A stretch of DNA of 60,000 bases from Membranipora membranacea. Its lineage: Eukaryota > Bryozoa > Gymnolaemata > Cheilostomatida > Membraniporidae. The notes beneath the pieces were generated by a model. The model saw nothing but the letters and a program-made list of their open reading frames with translations. It was not told the origin of the DNA and did no database searches. Of the stretch, positions 12,841 to 24,231 are shown in pieces (position 1 is the first letter of the stretch; every line of letters begins with the position of its first letter). The stretch is taken from positions 25,968,025 through 26,028,024 of the forward strand of contig OU612070.1 in assembly GCA_914767715.1 (NCBI GenBank), written 5' to 3'. A program made the position numbers and the translations under genes.

Positions 12841-15118
12841 TAGGTTATATGTGTATGAAAAATCTTTATATGTAAAAATGCAACAAATCACAAATATCCC
12901 AATTATGACAGTGCATTTATGTATCTACGACTCATATTCTAGAATGATGTTGCTATATTTGTTATTATAGTGTACAAAGTTAAATGACTGTGATGAGCAG
13001 CTTTGAAGCAAACAAAGTAAAATATTTGCAGGGTGCATTGAGCCTGCTGCAAATGGCACTCCTGCGGGTACAAATGATATTGGCAGATAAGCCCTTCACT
13101 CGGTTGATAGGTGTTCTTATTCGATGAAAACAATAAGAGAAGGGTAGGTAGGGTTAATGTCAGTATGTATATGATGATATATAGGCTGTGCTCTTCATTA
13201 TCCTAAATTGGTTACCAATTCGTGTGAGTTTGTCTTGATTGCTGATCTTGGAAAGTGCTACTCGATCAATGTGCTCCTCAGAATATTGACTCTCACTGGA
13301 TTTTCATTGTTGAGAGATATTGACTTTGGGTCTCAGTTGAGATTTTCAGTTGCTCAAAACAGTCAACCTGTAGAAGTGTTTGTCTGCGACTCTTTTCAAA
13401 TTTAAAATCATAACATTAGCTGGTTAGAAGAAATGATTGAGTCCTGTACAGATGTCAAGCCAGTTGAACATGGTGCATATTATATGCAGATACAGATTTA
13501 TCAGTTCAGTTTATATTAGAATGAGATTCTTTTTAAATGTTGCAATCGGTACTATATATTTGCAGTATAACTAGGATGCACAGCAAAAATTTGGCCAGCG
13601 CTTTTAGGGAAAGCAATTTCGAATCTTACTTTTTGAATAGTTAATAACAATGCGCCTTTTGGTTAGTCTCTTTGTGTGAGTATAATTTGATAGACATATC
13701 ATCTTGTAGGCATCTACAAACGTGTTATTCCATAATCTTTGCTAGATGTAGGGACACGACTATTATGTGATAGTGGATCGATGCTCTTCAAACAGTATGC
13801 ATAGTTACTAGGTCCTGTTTGGCAATTCTATATTTAAATTCATCAAAATTAGCCGCAATGTTTTTGGTACATTATTGAAAACAAAATTTTTGGGTTTTTT
13901 TCCATTTAGGCTGAGGTTTATAAATTCCCAAGCTGCGTCGTTGATGCCCTTTTTATTCCATCAAATTTCTTTATTTGCAACCATTTTTTGGCAAATTACA
14001 TATAGATGGAATGTTGAAAGATGCTCATCGATCAAGTTGCAAAGCAAAAAATTGAATGTCAGTGAATATTAAATATGGGATTTGTCATATCCGATTCTTC
14101 GACGGTTGCAAATAGTAAATATTGATGGAATGAAAGGGGCATGACTGACGCAGCTTGAGAATCTAAAAACATCAACCTAAATTGAAAAACCTCAGAAGTG
14201 TTTTATTTAGCTATTTTATTCTGCACACAATTACTTCCTGGACAGATATTTTCAATAGTGTGCCTCAAATCATTTCCGTGAGTTTTTGGGAATTTAAATG
14301 TAGAAATGCCAAACAGGACCTAGTAACTGATGCTAGGCATCCCGTTTGAAGAACATCAATCCATGTTCACAGTGTGAGAGTAGTTTTAGCTGTACCAATC
14401 AGCCTACACCAAGCAAATATTATTGAATAACACAATTTCAGATGTCAACAACTCCCATGCCTATCAAATTATACTACAAGAGAATAACCAAAATGCCAAA
14501 TGTAATTAACCATTAAACAAATAACATTAAAATTGCTTTCCCTGAAAACTCTAACCAAATTTTTGCTTTGCATCCTAGTTATACTGTAAATACATAGTAC
14601 AGTTGGAAACATTTAAAAAGTATCTCATCCTAATAAGAACTGAACTGTTTCTGTGTAACATGTGCAGCATGTTCAATTGCCTTGAGATCTGTAGAGGACG
14701 CAATAATTTCCTCTAACCAGCTAAAAACTATGATTTTTAATTTTAAAAGAGTTGCAGACAAACCCTGTTACAGGTAGACTGTTTTGAGCATCTAAAAATA
14801 ACAACTGAGTTTCAAATTGAATTTCTCTCAAGAATGAAAATTCAGTGAGATTTAATGGTTTGCTAGCACATTTATCGAATAGCACTTTCAAAGATCAGCG
14901 TTCAAGGAAACTTGTATCAATTGGTAACCAATTTAACACGATGAAGAGCACAGCCTATATATCATCATACACATACATACATTAACCCTACCCGACCTTC
15001 CCTTAATGTTTACATCAAACACAAACACCTATCAATAGCACTCTGCGCATGTGCGAACTGTTGAGGCATACGTTCGTCTTTGCAGCATAGGGCTTGAACA
15101 AATTCACCTAGTCTGAGT
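12839..15118. repeat. Long foldback, copy B (most complete)
   Basis: A short end of block L (12839-12960) leads into the left arm (about 13020-13990). The right arm (about 14100-15095) carries the same blocks in inverse order and orientation. For example 13420-13600 pairs with 14560-14700, and 13100-13240 with 14900-15030. The arms are roughly 1 kb and imperfectly matched, and the centre is near 14070. It has the form of a foldback transposon, but no protein or clean target duplication was seen. Confidence 0.85.
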
Positions 15119-15119
15119 A

Positions 15120-16565
15120 CCAAAAATGGTTAACAATGGAAACCCATAATTAAGAAATATTTGGACCTAAATGGAACACTGGTTTTGATATCTCATAACC
15201 TTGAACCTTGGGAGTTGTCTTTCTTGATGGAAGGCAGCGCCACCAACGACCGCTGCTGCTGCTGCAGAGATAGACTGTCACAAGGCTATCTTGCAGGCAG
15301 AGTGTATCAATCGAGTATGTATGCAATATTGTGCTTAACTCATCAATCTTTGCCCATGCTATTTTATTTGACGGACACCATCATCCTTGACAGATGTTTT
15401 CCTTAAAGTGCCAAAGAAATTACGGCGAAACTTGGGGTGGAAAATGAAATATATTATTGATGAGCATGTTATGAGATCAACATTCTAGAAATCTCGCACA
15501 AAATAGTGGCAAATGTAAGGTCATGAAGGGCACAGCCTGTATGTTATCTTACAACCACAGCCAGGGGAGATTCTAGTACATTGAACTTATTCTGTCCCAT
15601 AATCTTATTGTAGATCTCACATGAACAAATCTTCAAGGTTTTACTTTGTTAAATATTCTAGAGTGAGAGTTGCAGTGAAATAGACGCATTGTCGATTGTT
15701 TATGTCGCAATCCATTCTATTCTTACTGACAGAGATGATTCATACACATCTGTGCCAACTTTGAATATATCATATGCAGAACTCAGTGGCATGAAGTCAA
15801 TTCCAGCTCAGCTCATATCTACCTGATGATAGAAGTCAGCTTGTAAAGTGATTGCAATATTATCTGCCTGTATCTAATCCACTGCTGACAATCAACGGGA
15901 GGAACTAGAGAGGTTCGATGAGCGCTGCTGATATCACCTGCATGAACCTAGTGGCTCCTAAATACTCTTGTGACTTATTGTGACATGATTTGTCACCCCT
16001 GACAGAACAATCAGACAGAGAAATGTATTTAAAACCACAGTGCAATTCACTCAATGCAATCCTCCAGGTACCAACAATGATTTGTCCTCATTATGCCGAG
16101 TTCGAATAAAGTGACATTAGTATGCATTGTGATCTGGCTGAACGGACCAGTTTTCATTGTCTGAATTGACAGGAGTTTCGAATTTGAAAAGTTGGAAATA
16201 ACCACCCTACACTGTGAAATTAGTGAAAATTTGTATTATACTTTTTCCTGCTAATCCATTTTGGCTCTTTAATATTGGTATGCCTTATTTATTTAGATTG
16301 GGGAAAATAATCGTTGATTTCATTTATATTATTAATAAACCCTATTATTATCTCCTACTCCCATTGCGCCATTTATGAGATGACCTTGGTTGCCACTAAA
16401 AGTATATATATATATATATGATGAATTATATTTAAACACTAGTCGAAATTATATTTTATTAGTGATTTATTTGCAATCTTAATCATTTTGAGGAGAAGCT
16501 TTTACAATCCGAGCCAAAACATATTAACACAGGACATCCTGGTACAATATTGGGACTAAATATAA
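15120..16565. repeat. Direct block C-D-E-F-G-H, copy 6
   Basis: The most complete copy, ending with the LINE 3' terminus (16378-16421). It is followed directly by the peptide-gene promoter at about 16570, which defines the unit boundary. Confidence 0.8.
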
Positions 16566-16627
16566 ATTACCAAGCGTCATTAGGTCATTAAAAACCACAT
16601 TCGATTGGCCCCCTCCCGCAGGTTAAC

Positions 16628-16635
16628 TATAAAAG
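16628..16635 (+). promoter_or_regulatory. TATA box of the Cys-rich peptide gene
   Basis: TATAAAAG lies about 320 bp before the start codon and is kept in the copy at 103-110. A non-coding first exon probably begins about 25-30 bp downstream and is spliced to the acceptor at 16928-16929. Its donor could not be placed with confidence. Confidence 0.65.
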
Positions 16636-16929
16636 CATGACCCTCACAACTTTAAGTCATTCTTATCCCACATACGAATCTACCCACACACACTAGGACA
16701 TTCATATAGTTAGTGCTTTTCTTTGCTGGTTGAACTTTCCCCTGGAGAGCTGTGACCTCTAATTGAATATAATCTGCTGTTATCCTAGAAATTGATTTTT
16801 ATTTCATCGTTATTTTTTTATTGAAGTCATTGTATGTATTTGATTATGAAGGACTCCGGTAACCAATTTATTTCATGTTGTTTGAATCAAATAATATTGC
16901 ATAATTTATTATTTTATTTATTTCTCTAG

Positions 16930-17461
16930 AATCTCAACTTGACCAGTTATGGCTATGCTTGCAAGACTTTTCTTCATCATGGTGATCATTGCTGCATTAT
17001 TCACAGATGGTAAGTACTATACTGGCTCACAAAGTGAATTTTGGTCATATCAATACCTCATCAATAACTCATTAGATGCTTTCAAGTGTTTCATCAATCT
17101 AAGAGCAATTGATTGGCATTGATGTTGGAGATGAGGCCTGTGCTATGCATTGTCTTTTAAGATGAAAAATATGATTTGTCATCGGTAATAATTAGTCTGC
17201 TGAGGCTAGAAATTATGGTTTTCATCATATTATATAAAAATCCCTGTTGATGGTTATCAAAAGCTCTCAACAATATCATCCTTTCATAGTTCAACATATC
17301 TTTCAGTTGAATCTGCAGATGCCTGCGCTGGTTGCAAAGGTAAGCAGGTCAGTGCAAACGACTGGAAGAGTTGTACAGCAAACGGCTGCCAATCAGCGTG
17401 TACATTTGTCGGATGGACAGGGGGAAACTGCCAGACTACATGCTGCTGTTGCTATAAATAA
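16930..17461 (+). CDS. Secreted ten-cysteine peptide precursor
   Basis: The acceptor at 16928-16929 opens an exon with a short leader and ATG at 16949. Coding exon 16949-17009 gives a hydrophobic signal peptide starting MAMLARLFFIMVIIAALF. The donor (GTAAGT) is in phase 1. After the acceptor at 17305-17306, exon 17307-17461 completes a 71-residue precursor. The mature part has ten cysteines: one Cys-x2-Cys near the start, four spaced singles, and a final Cys-Cys-Cys-Cys-Tyr-Lys. It should be secreted and held by up to five disulfides. This is typical of defence peptides or toxins, but I recognise no named family, so the function is inferred from form only. Start choice: ATG 16949; a second ATG is two codons later. 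A relative with the same exon plan lies on the minus strand at 33.4-34.2 kb. Confidence 0.75.
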
Positions 17462-18150
17462 AGTAATTACATGGATGACGAATATCAGAGCTATATTAAA
17501 CAAAAAAATTTGTTTTTTGGAAACAAAGCATTTATTTGCTCAGTTGATTCATTAATATCATCAACTTTTTTGTTAATATCTCCTGTTGTCTCATTTGAAA
17601 TAAAATAGAGAATTCTCAAACGATTTCAGACTTTATTTTTTAGAACTCCAGAAATCAAATCCAAAATTTTGGTTCTTTCAGCAAATCCCGATGCATTCCC
17701 AAGACAGTTAACATTCCGGTTAAGTAGCTGAAATTTCACATCACACACAAATGCAATATTACTTATACCCTCCATTTATAATACACAAAATATAAAACAG
17801 TACTGCGCATACAGCTGAACAACGCAGAGGTCTTCAGCTAGAAGCCATGAATAATGTGCTGTTTCAAGCCCTTCTCTAGTACAACTGCCTTATTGGCAAC
17901 CCAGCGGCATGAAGCCGCCCCTGTGTGTTGATGAGTATCTCAATCAATTTCTTCCATCCAGCCCTCATTGCATATTGTCACTTTTGGTATTTTGACATAA
18001 ACCGGCCTGTTTACCCTGTAGCGTGACTAGAGAGGCTGCCACCCTTTGTCTTTTGCAGTGCAAAAATCTTCTCCACATCACCCTAATGCTTGTACTCTAA
18101 GCCAAACCAGTGCAGAGATGTTTGCTATCAATCAACTCATTGGCGCTAGC
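17462..18150. other. 3' flank of the peptide gene and unique spacer
   Basis: 17462-17655 is the 3' untranslated region and flank, with AATAAA motifs near the stop and near 17600; it is shared with the copy at 10852-11042. 17655-18150 occurs once in the window, contains no convincing gene, and joins block I at about 18150 near 'GCTATCCTCAAGG'. Confidence 0.6.
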
Positions 18151-20345
18151 GCTATCCTCAAGGCCCCTGCTTCTCATGCCATAGTTCCCTTCACAAATTC
18201 ACCACATGGAGCATCACACAACTCATACACAAAGGAGTCAAATCAAATAAAAGACTCCTACTAAGAACAATTCAACTATACAAATTACAAGATAGATATT
18301 TGATGCTTAGTAAACAAGTTAAATCAATTTTTCCATATAACCTGTCGACCCTGTTTCCGAATATAGCCTTGCTAACTAGTCCAATATCATTCATGGTTAC
18401 AGTATACCAAATGAAATGTCACTAAATATATTTATGATATGTTATCACAAAATTGTTGATCAATTTATAAAAATGTTTTTAGATGCTCAATGTGCTTTAC
18501 TACATCACTGCACTTTTGATGACAACAGGTATAAAAGCCCAAAATTACCAGAGAAAATTACATTGAAAGGGATAAAGTTCTTGCAATTCTAATCCAATCT
18601 TCAGCACTTGCACATTTTAATTTTGAAAACTTAAGTCCATATACCCATGTTTCAACCAAATTTTGTTTTTGATATGCTAATTTCTGAATCTAGTTAATAT
18701 TTCTATCTCATGCAAATGTTTACCATTCTGCCCCAATGGTGTTTTGGCCTAGAACATGAAGAAGATATGGTTTTGATGACATTTCGGGTTCCATTCCTGT
18801 GAGACATAAAACTGTACTGAAAATTAGGTGAAAGGATAAATGAGAACAAGAATAATGGCAATCATGAGTAAAATGTTGTTCCATGTATGAGGCGATTATT
18901 TGGCCATCCATCTCAATTGTTCTCTATTTTCCCTCCAAATTCTGTCTTTATTCCCTTCACACATTAAGGAAAACATCTGGTCCGGTTGACATTGTCTGCC
19001 AAATAAAACGATGTAAAACTTTTCGGCATGATTGGATAACGACAGGTTAGTGATGACCTAGGAATATGCTCATCAATCATTGTCAAATCAAAAAGTTGTA
19101 TGACGTTGGGTTTTAAAACTTGAGAAATGACATATTTTTGTGTGTAATTAGTACTAGTAAGTATCATCAGCCGTTATCACGTTCCTCTGTGGTTACTATT
19201 CACAGGAACCGAATGTTGAGCAGGCCAGTCTCCAAGCAGAAATGTTTTATTTGCAGATTGAGATTGCAAAGTGTACCATCATGTGTTTACATATTAGCTA
19301 AAGTTGAGTACGTGGTATCATCAATTTTAAAGCAAGACAACACCATATTCGTGTAGTTTTACTAAGGTTGTATGTGTATGAAAAATCTTTGTATGTAAAA
19401 ATACAACAAATCACAAATATCACAATTATGACAGTGCATTTATATATCTATGACTCATATTCTAGAATGATGTTGCTATATTTTTTATTATAGTGTACAA
19501 AGTTAAATGACTGTGATGAGCAGCTTTGAAGCAAACAAAGTAAAATATTTGCAGGGTGCATTGAGCCTGCTGCAAATGGCACTCCTGCGGTTAAAATGAT
19601 ACTGGCAGATCTGTCCTTCACTCGATTGATAGGTTTTCTTATTCGATGAAAACATTGAGAGAAGGGTAGGTAGGGTTAATGTCAGCATGTGTATGATGAT
19701 ATATAGGCTGTGCTTTTCATTATCCTAAATTGGTTACCATTTCGTGCGAGTTTGTCTTGATTGCTGATCTTGTAAACTGCTACTCGATCAATGTGCTCCT
19801 CAGAATATTGAATCTCACTGGATTTTCATTGTTGAGAGATATTGACTTTGGGTGTCAGTTGATATTTTCAGCTGCTCAAAACAGTCAACCTGTAGAAGTG
19901 TTTGTCTGCGACTCTTTTCAAATTTAAAATCATAACATTAGCTGGTTAGAAGAAATGATTGAGTACTGTACAGATGTCACGTCAGTTGAACATGGTGCAT
20001 ATTTTATGCAGGTACAGATTTATCAGTTCAGTTTATATTAGAATGAGATTCTTTTTAAATGTTGCCAACTGTACTATATATTCGCAGTATAACTAGGATG
20101 CACAGCATTGCCAAATAAAATAGCTTTAAAAATATTTTTGGGCTTTTTCAATTTAGGTTGAGGTTTTTAAATTCCCTAACTGCGTCATTGATGCCCCTTC
20201 TATTCCATCAAATGTGTTCATTTGCAACCATTTTTGGCAAATTACATAATAGTTCGGATGTTGAAAGATGCTCATCAATCAAGTTGCAAAGCAAAAAATT
20301 GAATGTCAGTGGATTTTAAATATGGGATTTGTCATATCCGATTCT
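18150..20345. repeat. Direct block I-J-K-L and truncated foldback left arm
   Basis: I-J-K-L (18150-19480) is followed by the left arm (19480-20110). A deletion at about 20115 then joins it to the foldback core (20125-20345). The right arm is missing and the array ends at 'ATCCGATTCTTAAAAAGT'. This is the right edge of the tandem array. Confidence 0.8.
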
Positions 20346-21300
20346 TAAAAAGTATTGTTTTTGGCTTCTAGCGAACTAATATCCAATGACTGTTACTATT
20401 TACTACTTATAACTTTTTATCATCAATCACTTTGGTATTTCCGTCTTAAAATACTTTAGAAAAGTTAAGTCAAGGTTTTCTCTTGATAGGCAAATATATA
20501 AATGCCTAGAACACAGGTTTTAAATTCAAAAACCTTATATTATCCTTTAACTAATCCATTTGAATTTTGCTAACATCACAATACGAGTCCCTTTTCACCA
20601 AATAGCTATCAAGGGAATTTCAAGGAGAAAGATTTGGGCATAGCTTAATGATGAAAGAGTGATATGGACATATTAATCCATATGTTCGAAATGTCTGCAT
20701 CATGAAATTTTTTTTAGATTTTTTAAAGTAATTTGTGTGGAATGCAAAATTCAAACCATTTTAAGTCATTCTTATAATTTGTTTAAGCTGCTATACTCCG
20801 TCCAGAGTCAGCCAGGGGAAATTAAAATGTATATAATTCATAAAATATCCTGCTTACTCAAGTGAGACAATGTTTAACTCATTCTTGAACATACTCGGCA
20901 TCAGCTTAACTCAATTAATCACTCTGATGGTCAGACTGTAGCCCCCTCATCACCAGATAAAAAATTGTTTCACTCAGTTGGTGATACTTTCTGCTTCAGG
21001 CCATTATGTAGCCCCAGTACTAACACGTGCGAAATTAAAGTTGGTGAACACAAACATAATTCACAGGAACTTGGGCTGAATTGGCGCTGCTTTTTGGGGG
21101 TTGTTCGCCCTTTGCCTTGTATGTATTTAGAGAGGACAAATCCTTAAATCTAAGATGGCAGACACGCAAAGAAGTTTTCCATTTCTAGCCTGTGGCCCAA
21201 GAGTTCTCTACAAGTGAGATATAATATCACAGCACAGATTAATTGTTATGAGAAATTCAAGCTAAATAGACTGCTGTCTGCTTGGAAGTTAAGGAAGTAA
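20346..21300. other. Non-repetitive intergenic stretch
   Basis: This is AT-rich sequence between the array edge and the transposase-derived gene. A 60-residue open frame at 20965-21147 has no recognisable feature. Nothing else was seen. Confidence 0.5.
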
Positions 21301-21304
21301 AAAG

Positions 21305-23384
21305 ATGACTGACATTCATTCAATAATAAGCAAGTTTTATGATTTTTTCAACCATGAAGCCAGAGATGGCTGTCGAATCAGTGTTGGCAGGCCATATGAA
21401 AGGCTCAGGGTGGCCACAGGATGTTCTAAGGGATTCCTTCACAGGGCCCTCAACCATAATAATCAGAATGAGAATCAACAATCAGAGAAGGTAAGCATTC
21501 ACAAATAGTATGTCACATTGAAACTCTTTAAACAAGCGTAGAAAGGAAGAAGCACATTCTTATATTTAGCTCTTTGTATTCTTTAACAATAACTTCCCCG
21601 GTGGATATTGATACATTGATCAGAAATCCACAATAGACCAACAGGTAACAAATTCACACAAGTTACTATTATTTCTAGAGGTACTATCAAACAAAACTAA
21701 ACCTCTTTGACGACAACTGCATAAGAGGGGAGGCTATGCGGGGGAAGGAGAGGGACCTGATGGTCCACTTAGAAGACCTGAAAGAGTTTGTCAGTCAGAA
21801 TTTGGTCAAAGAAGTGAGCAGGGAGCTTGTTCGGCAGAATCTGTCAAGATCAGGATACAGGTAAAGCTTCAAGACATTTGGTGACATAGTCTCAGTTACT
21901 TTTCTGTGTACGAGATTCTCCAATCGGTGATGTAAATCTAAAAAATTGGCAAATCATCATAGGTTATAACCTCCAGATTAATAGGAAGCTCTTTAAAATT
22001 AATATGAATATTCTAGATACAAAAAGCCTGCGGACGATGGAATTGAAGATAATAGGAACAGACCTGAGATAGTCCAATGGAGGATCCGATACATACGTAG
22101 AATGAAAAAAGCAAGAGAAAACAATGAAAACATAGTGAGTGCCTTTAAATCCAAATGAATAACTACATCATCTTATCACGTTAGGGTTGCATTGATGCTT
22201 TAAATTGAAGCTAACCTCTGTTTGGGTATATATATAATATATATTATATGATACAGATTCAGTAGAGTGTATGTAGTGTAATATACTACATATTATGTCT
22301 CATTTTCGGCTTTACCTAGACGAATCATTTATCGATGCCAACCATAAGCAGCAAGTGCAGTGGATATCTCCGGAAGGGATATACAGAAAGACTAAAAGTG
22401 GGAAGGGCGGTAGATGGATACTGCTGGGTAAGTTATTTATAAGTAATTGCTAGCCATCATTCATTCGCTATAATTTCTTTCATGAACTTGTGTGATTGAA
22501 TTCACAGCTTGTTTACATCTAGTCGCCCTAAAACCAAACATCTCTATCAGAAAACTAAGTTCAGTAATTATCTAGCGTTGTTTTGTGAACAGACAATTCC
22601 ACAATTTAATCTCATTTTATAGAGGCAGGTGGGAAAGATGGCTGGTGTGGTAACAGCTTGGTTTTTAAAGCGGGCAGGGGTGACTCGGATTACCACACAG
22701 AATGAAAAGCACTGTCTTCGAAGAAGGGGTAAGAAAGTTAACCTACATGTAAAATAATGTTAATGCTACAAGACTTGCATTCCTTGCAGCAACTTTCTGA
22801 CCATGAAATACAGTTTTCCTACAACAATGTGATGAGTTACATTAATATAATTCTAGCAACAGTCAAAAATGACATAGTGGTCTCCCTTAAATAACTGATG
22901 AACAAAGAAATTTTATATCAGGGCTAATCCTTAAATATTACTTACTCTTTTTCAGTTTGAGAACTTCCTCAGAAGTTCAGACGAGCCGTCCGTAATTGTA
23001 ATGGACAACGTTTCCTACCATTCAAGAGCAATCAGTTTTGCAGCCTCTGACACTAAGGATCAGCTCTTGGCAAAGCTGAAACTAAAAGCTAAAGTGCGTC
23101 CAACCATGGATTATTGAAACCAATGATAGTTGATAGAGAAAAGTAAGCAATTAAGCAATTTTGAATGTAATATTTGAAAGTTTTAGGTTCACAAGCTATA
23201 CTATTTAGGCCGCAGTCTTTACAACACTGCATGGGCTAAGGTTGAGCTGCAGATCATGAGGAGAGAGAAAGAGGTTATGGAAAATTACAACCTCCACATC
23301 CCTCAGATAGCGCCTATCATTATACCAATGATTATACACCTGAACGGCGATGAAAGTAGTGACGATGAGGAAGATGAGAACTAA
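21305..23384 (+). pseudogene. Multi-exon IS630/Tc1-mariner-like (DDE_3) transposase-derived gene
   Basis: Exons inferred from splice sites with matching phases: 21305-21490, 21679-21860, 22017-22134, about 22277-22427, 22623-22728, 22956-23117 and about 23209-23384. In order they give: an N-terminal helical region with '...ERLRVATGCSKGFLHRAL' (HTH-like); '...PEIVQWRIRYIRRMK'; YLDESFID with the first catalytic Asp (codon 22319); 'EAGGKDGW...'; a DYHTE motif; SVIVMDNVSYHS with the second Asp; and a C-terminal acidic tail DESSDDEEDEN. A one-base loss near 22702 breaks the frame. The exon at 22956 runs into a stop at 23115. The region that should carry the third acidic residue (usually ...ELNPIE) is missing before 'AWAKVE'. 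It is dead as a transposase; a former domesticated gene or a multi-exon transposon are both possible. The exon 4 acceptor is uncertain. Confidence 0.7.
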
Positions 23385-23970
23385 CATTTCTTTCGACCTT
23401 CTCTTTCAGTAATACCTCTGACGTGTATCTCTCTTCCTGTATCAGCTAATGTTACTGTTAGCTCCATATTGGACATCACTGGTGTATCATCAATTGCAGC
23501 AGAAGAGTGAATAACCCTTCTTTTTTATTCCAGTCCTTGCTCGTTATCTATTATTACTCTACTACTAGTCTAGACTAGAGTCTACTGTCTGTGACCATGG
23601 AGGGTTGGAGGCTGCTGTGACTGTCAGATACATGTCTGTGTATTGACTGTTGTAATAAAAACAGAACTATATTACATTGACAGAAAGCCCTTATTGTTGA
23701 GCTTACAACATATTTATGATTTATTTATTGCACTCACAGTCAGTGCCTCAAGAGTTGTGACTCACGGATTAATTGCTATTTCAGATTACGCACTCACCTT
23801 TATTCTGATTTTCATTTGTCTCTGTGTTTGATGAGTGAATGCGTCTTAGATAGAACTACCACCTCCTTTGAATACAGAACAATCAGCTCCATACACTGAG
23901 CAATCAGCTCTAAAGAGCCTGTTTTCACTAACCTAAGATATCTGTCAGTACCAAAAATTGGCACTCGAGA
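23385..23970. other. Spacer between transposase relic and LINE
   Basis: No gene seen. A short open frame at 23643-23831 is hydrophobic but unsupported. The stretch ends at the poly(T) that marks the 3' end of the minus-strand LINE. Confidence 0.4.
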
Positions 23971-24231
23971 TATTTTTTTTTTTTTTTTACACTTTTATTG
24001 GCAGTCTATTTCATTCCAGTAGCGGAATGTTTTCCGAATAGTGCCGAAAAAACAAGGAAAAGGAAATGAGAAAAAAAGGAAAGCTTGAGACTGATGATGA
24101 GTTAAAATGTTTCAGCAGTGAGGTAGAAATAGATAGGATGTCTTTGAGAAGAGAGAAAATAAAAATGTTAAGATAGTTTCATTATAGTATTGTGCAGAGG
24201 CAAAACTTGTTGCAGAGATAAAAAGATAATG

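Larger units (their letters stand above)
1..20345. repeat. Diverged tandem array of ~6-kb foldback-containing units
   Basis: The same ordered blocks recur. One group (e.g. 890-2320, 9838-10668, 12050-12838, 15120-16565) begins with a block around 'ACACTGGTTTTGATATCTCA' and ends in a LINE 3' terminus. A second group (2335-3600, 5105-5690, 6800-8040, 18150-19480) contains the block 'AACATCTGGTCCGGTTGACA'. Between them lie arms of a long inverted repeat. The ideal order is peptide gene, I-J-K-L, foldback, C-D-E-F-G-H. Sharp junctions where blocks are skipped (about 364, 4409, 5100, 5690, 6345, 10669, 11042, 12839, 20115) indicate internal deletions. The array continues left of the window and ends at about 20345 in unrelated sequence. 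Pairwise divergence looks like several percent or more, but I did not compute it. Confidence 0.9.
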
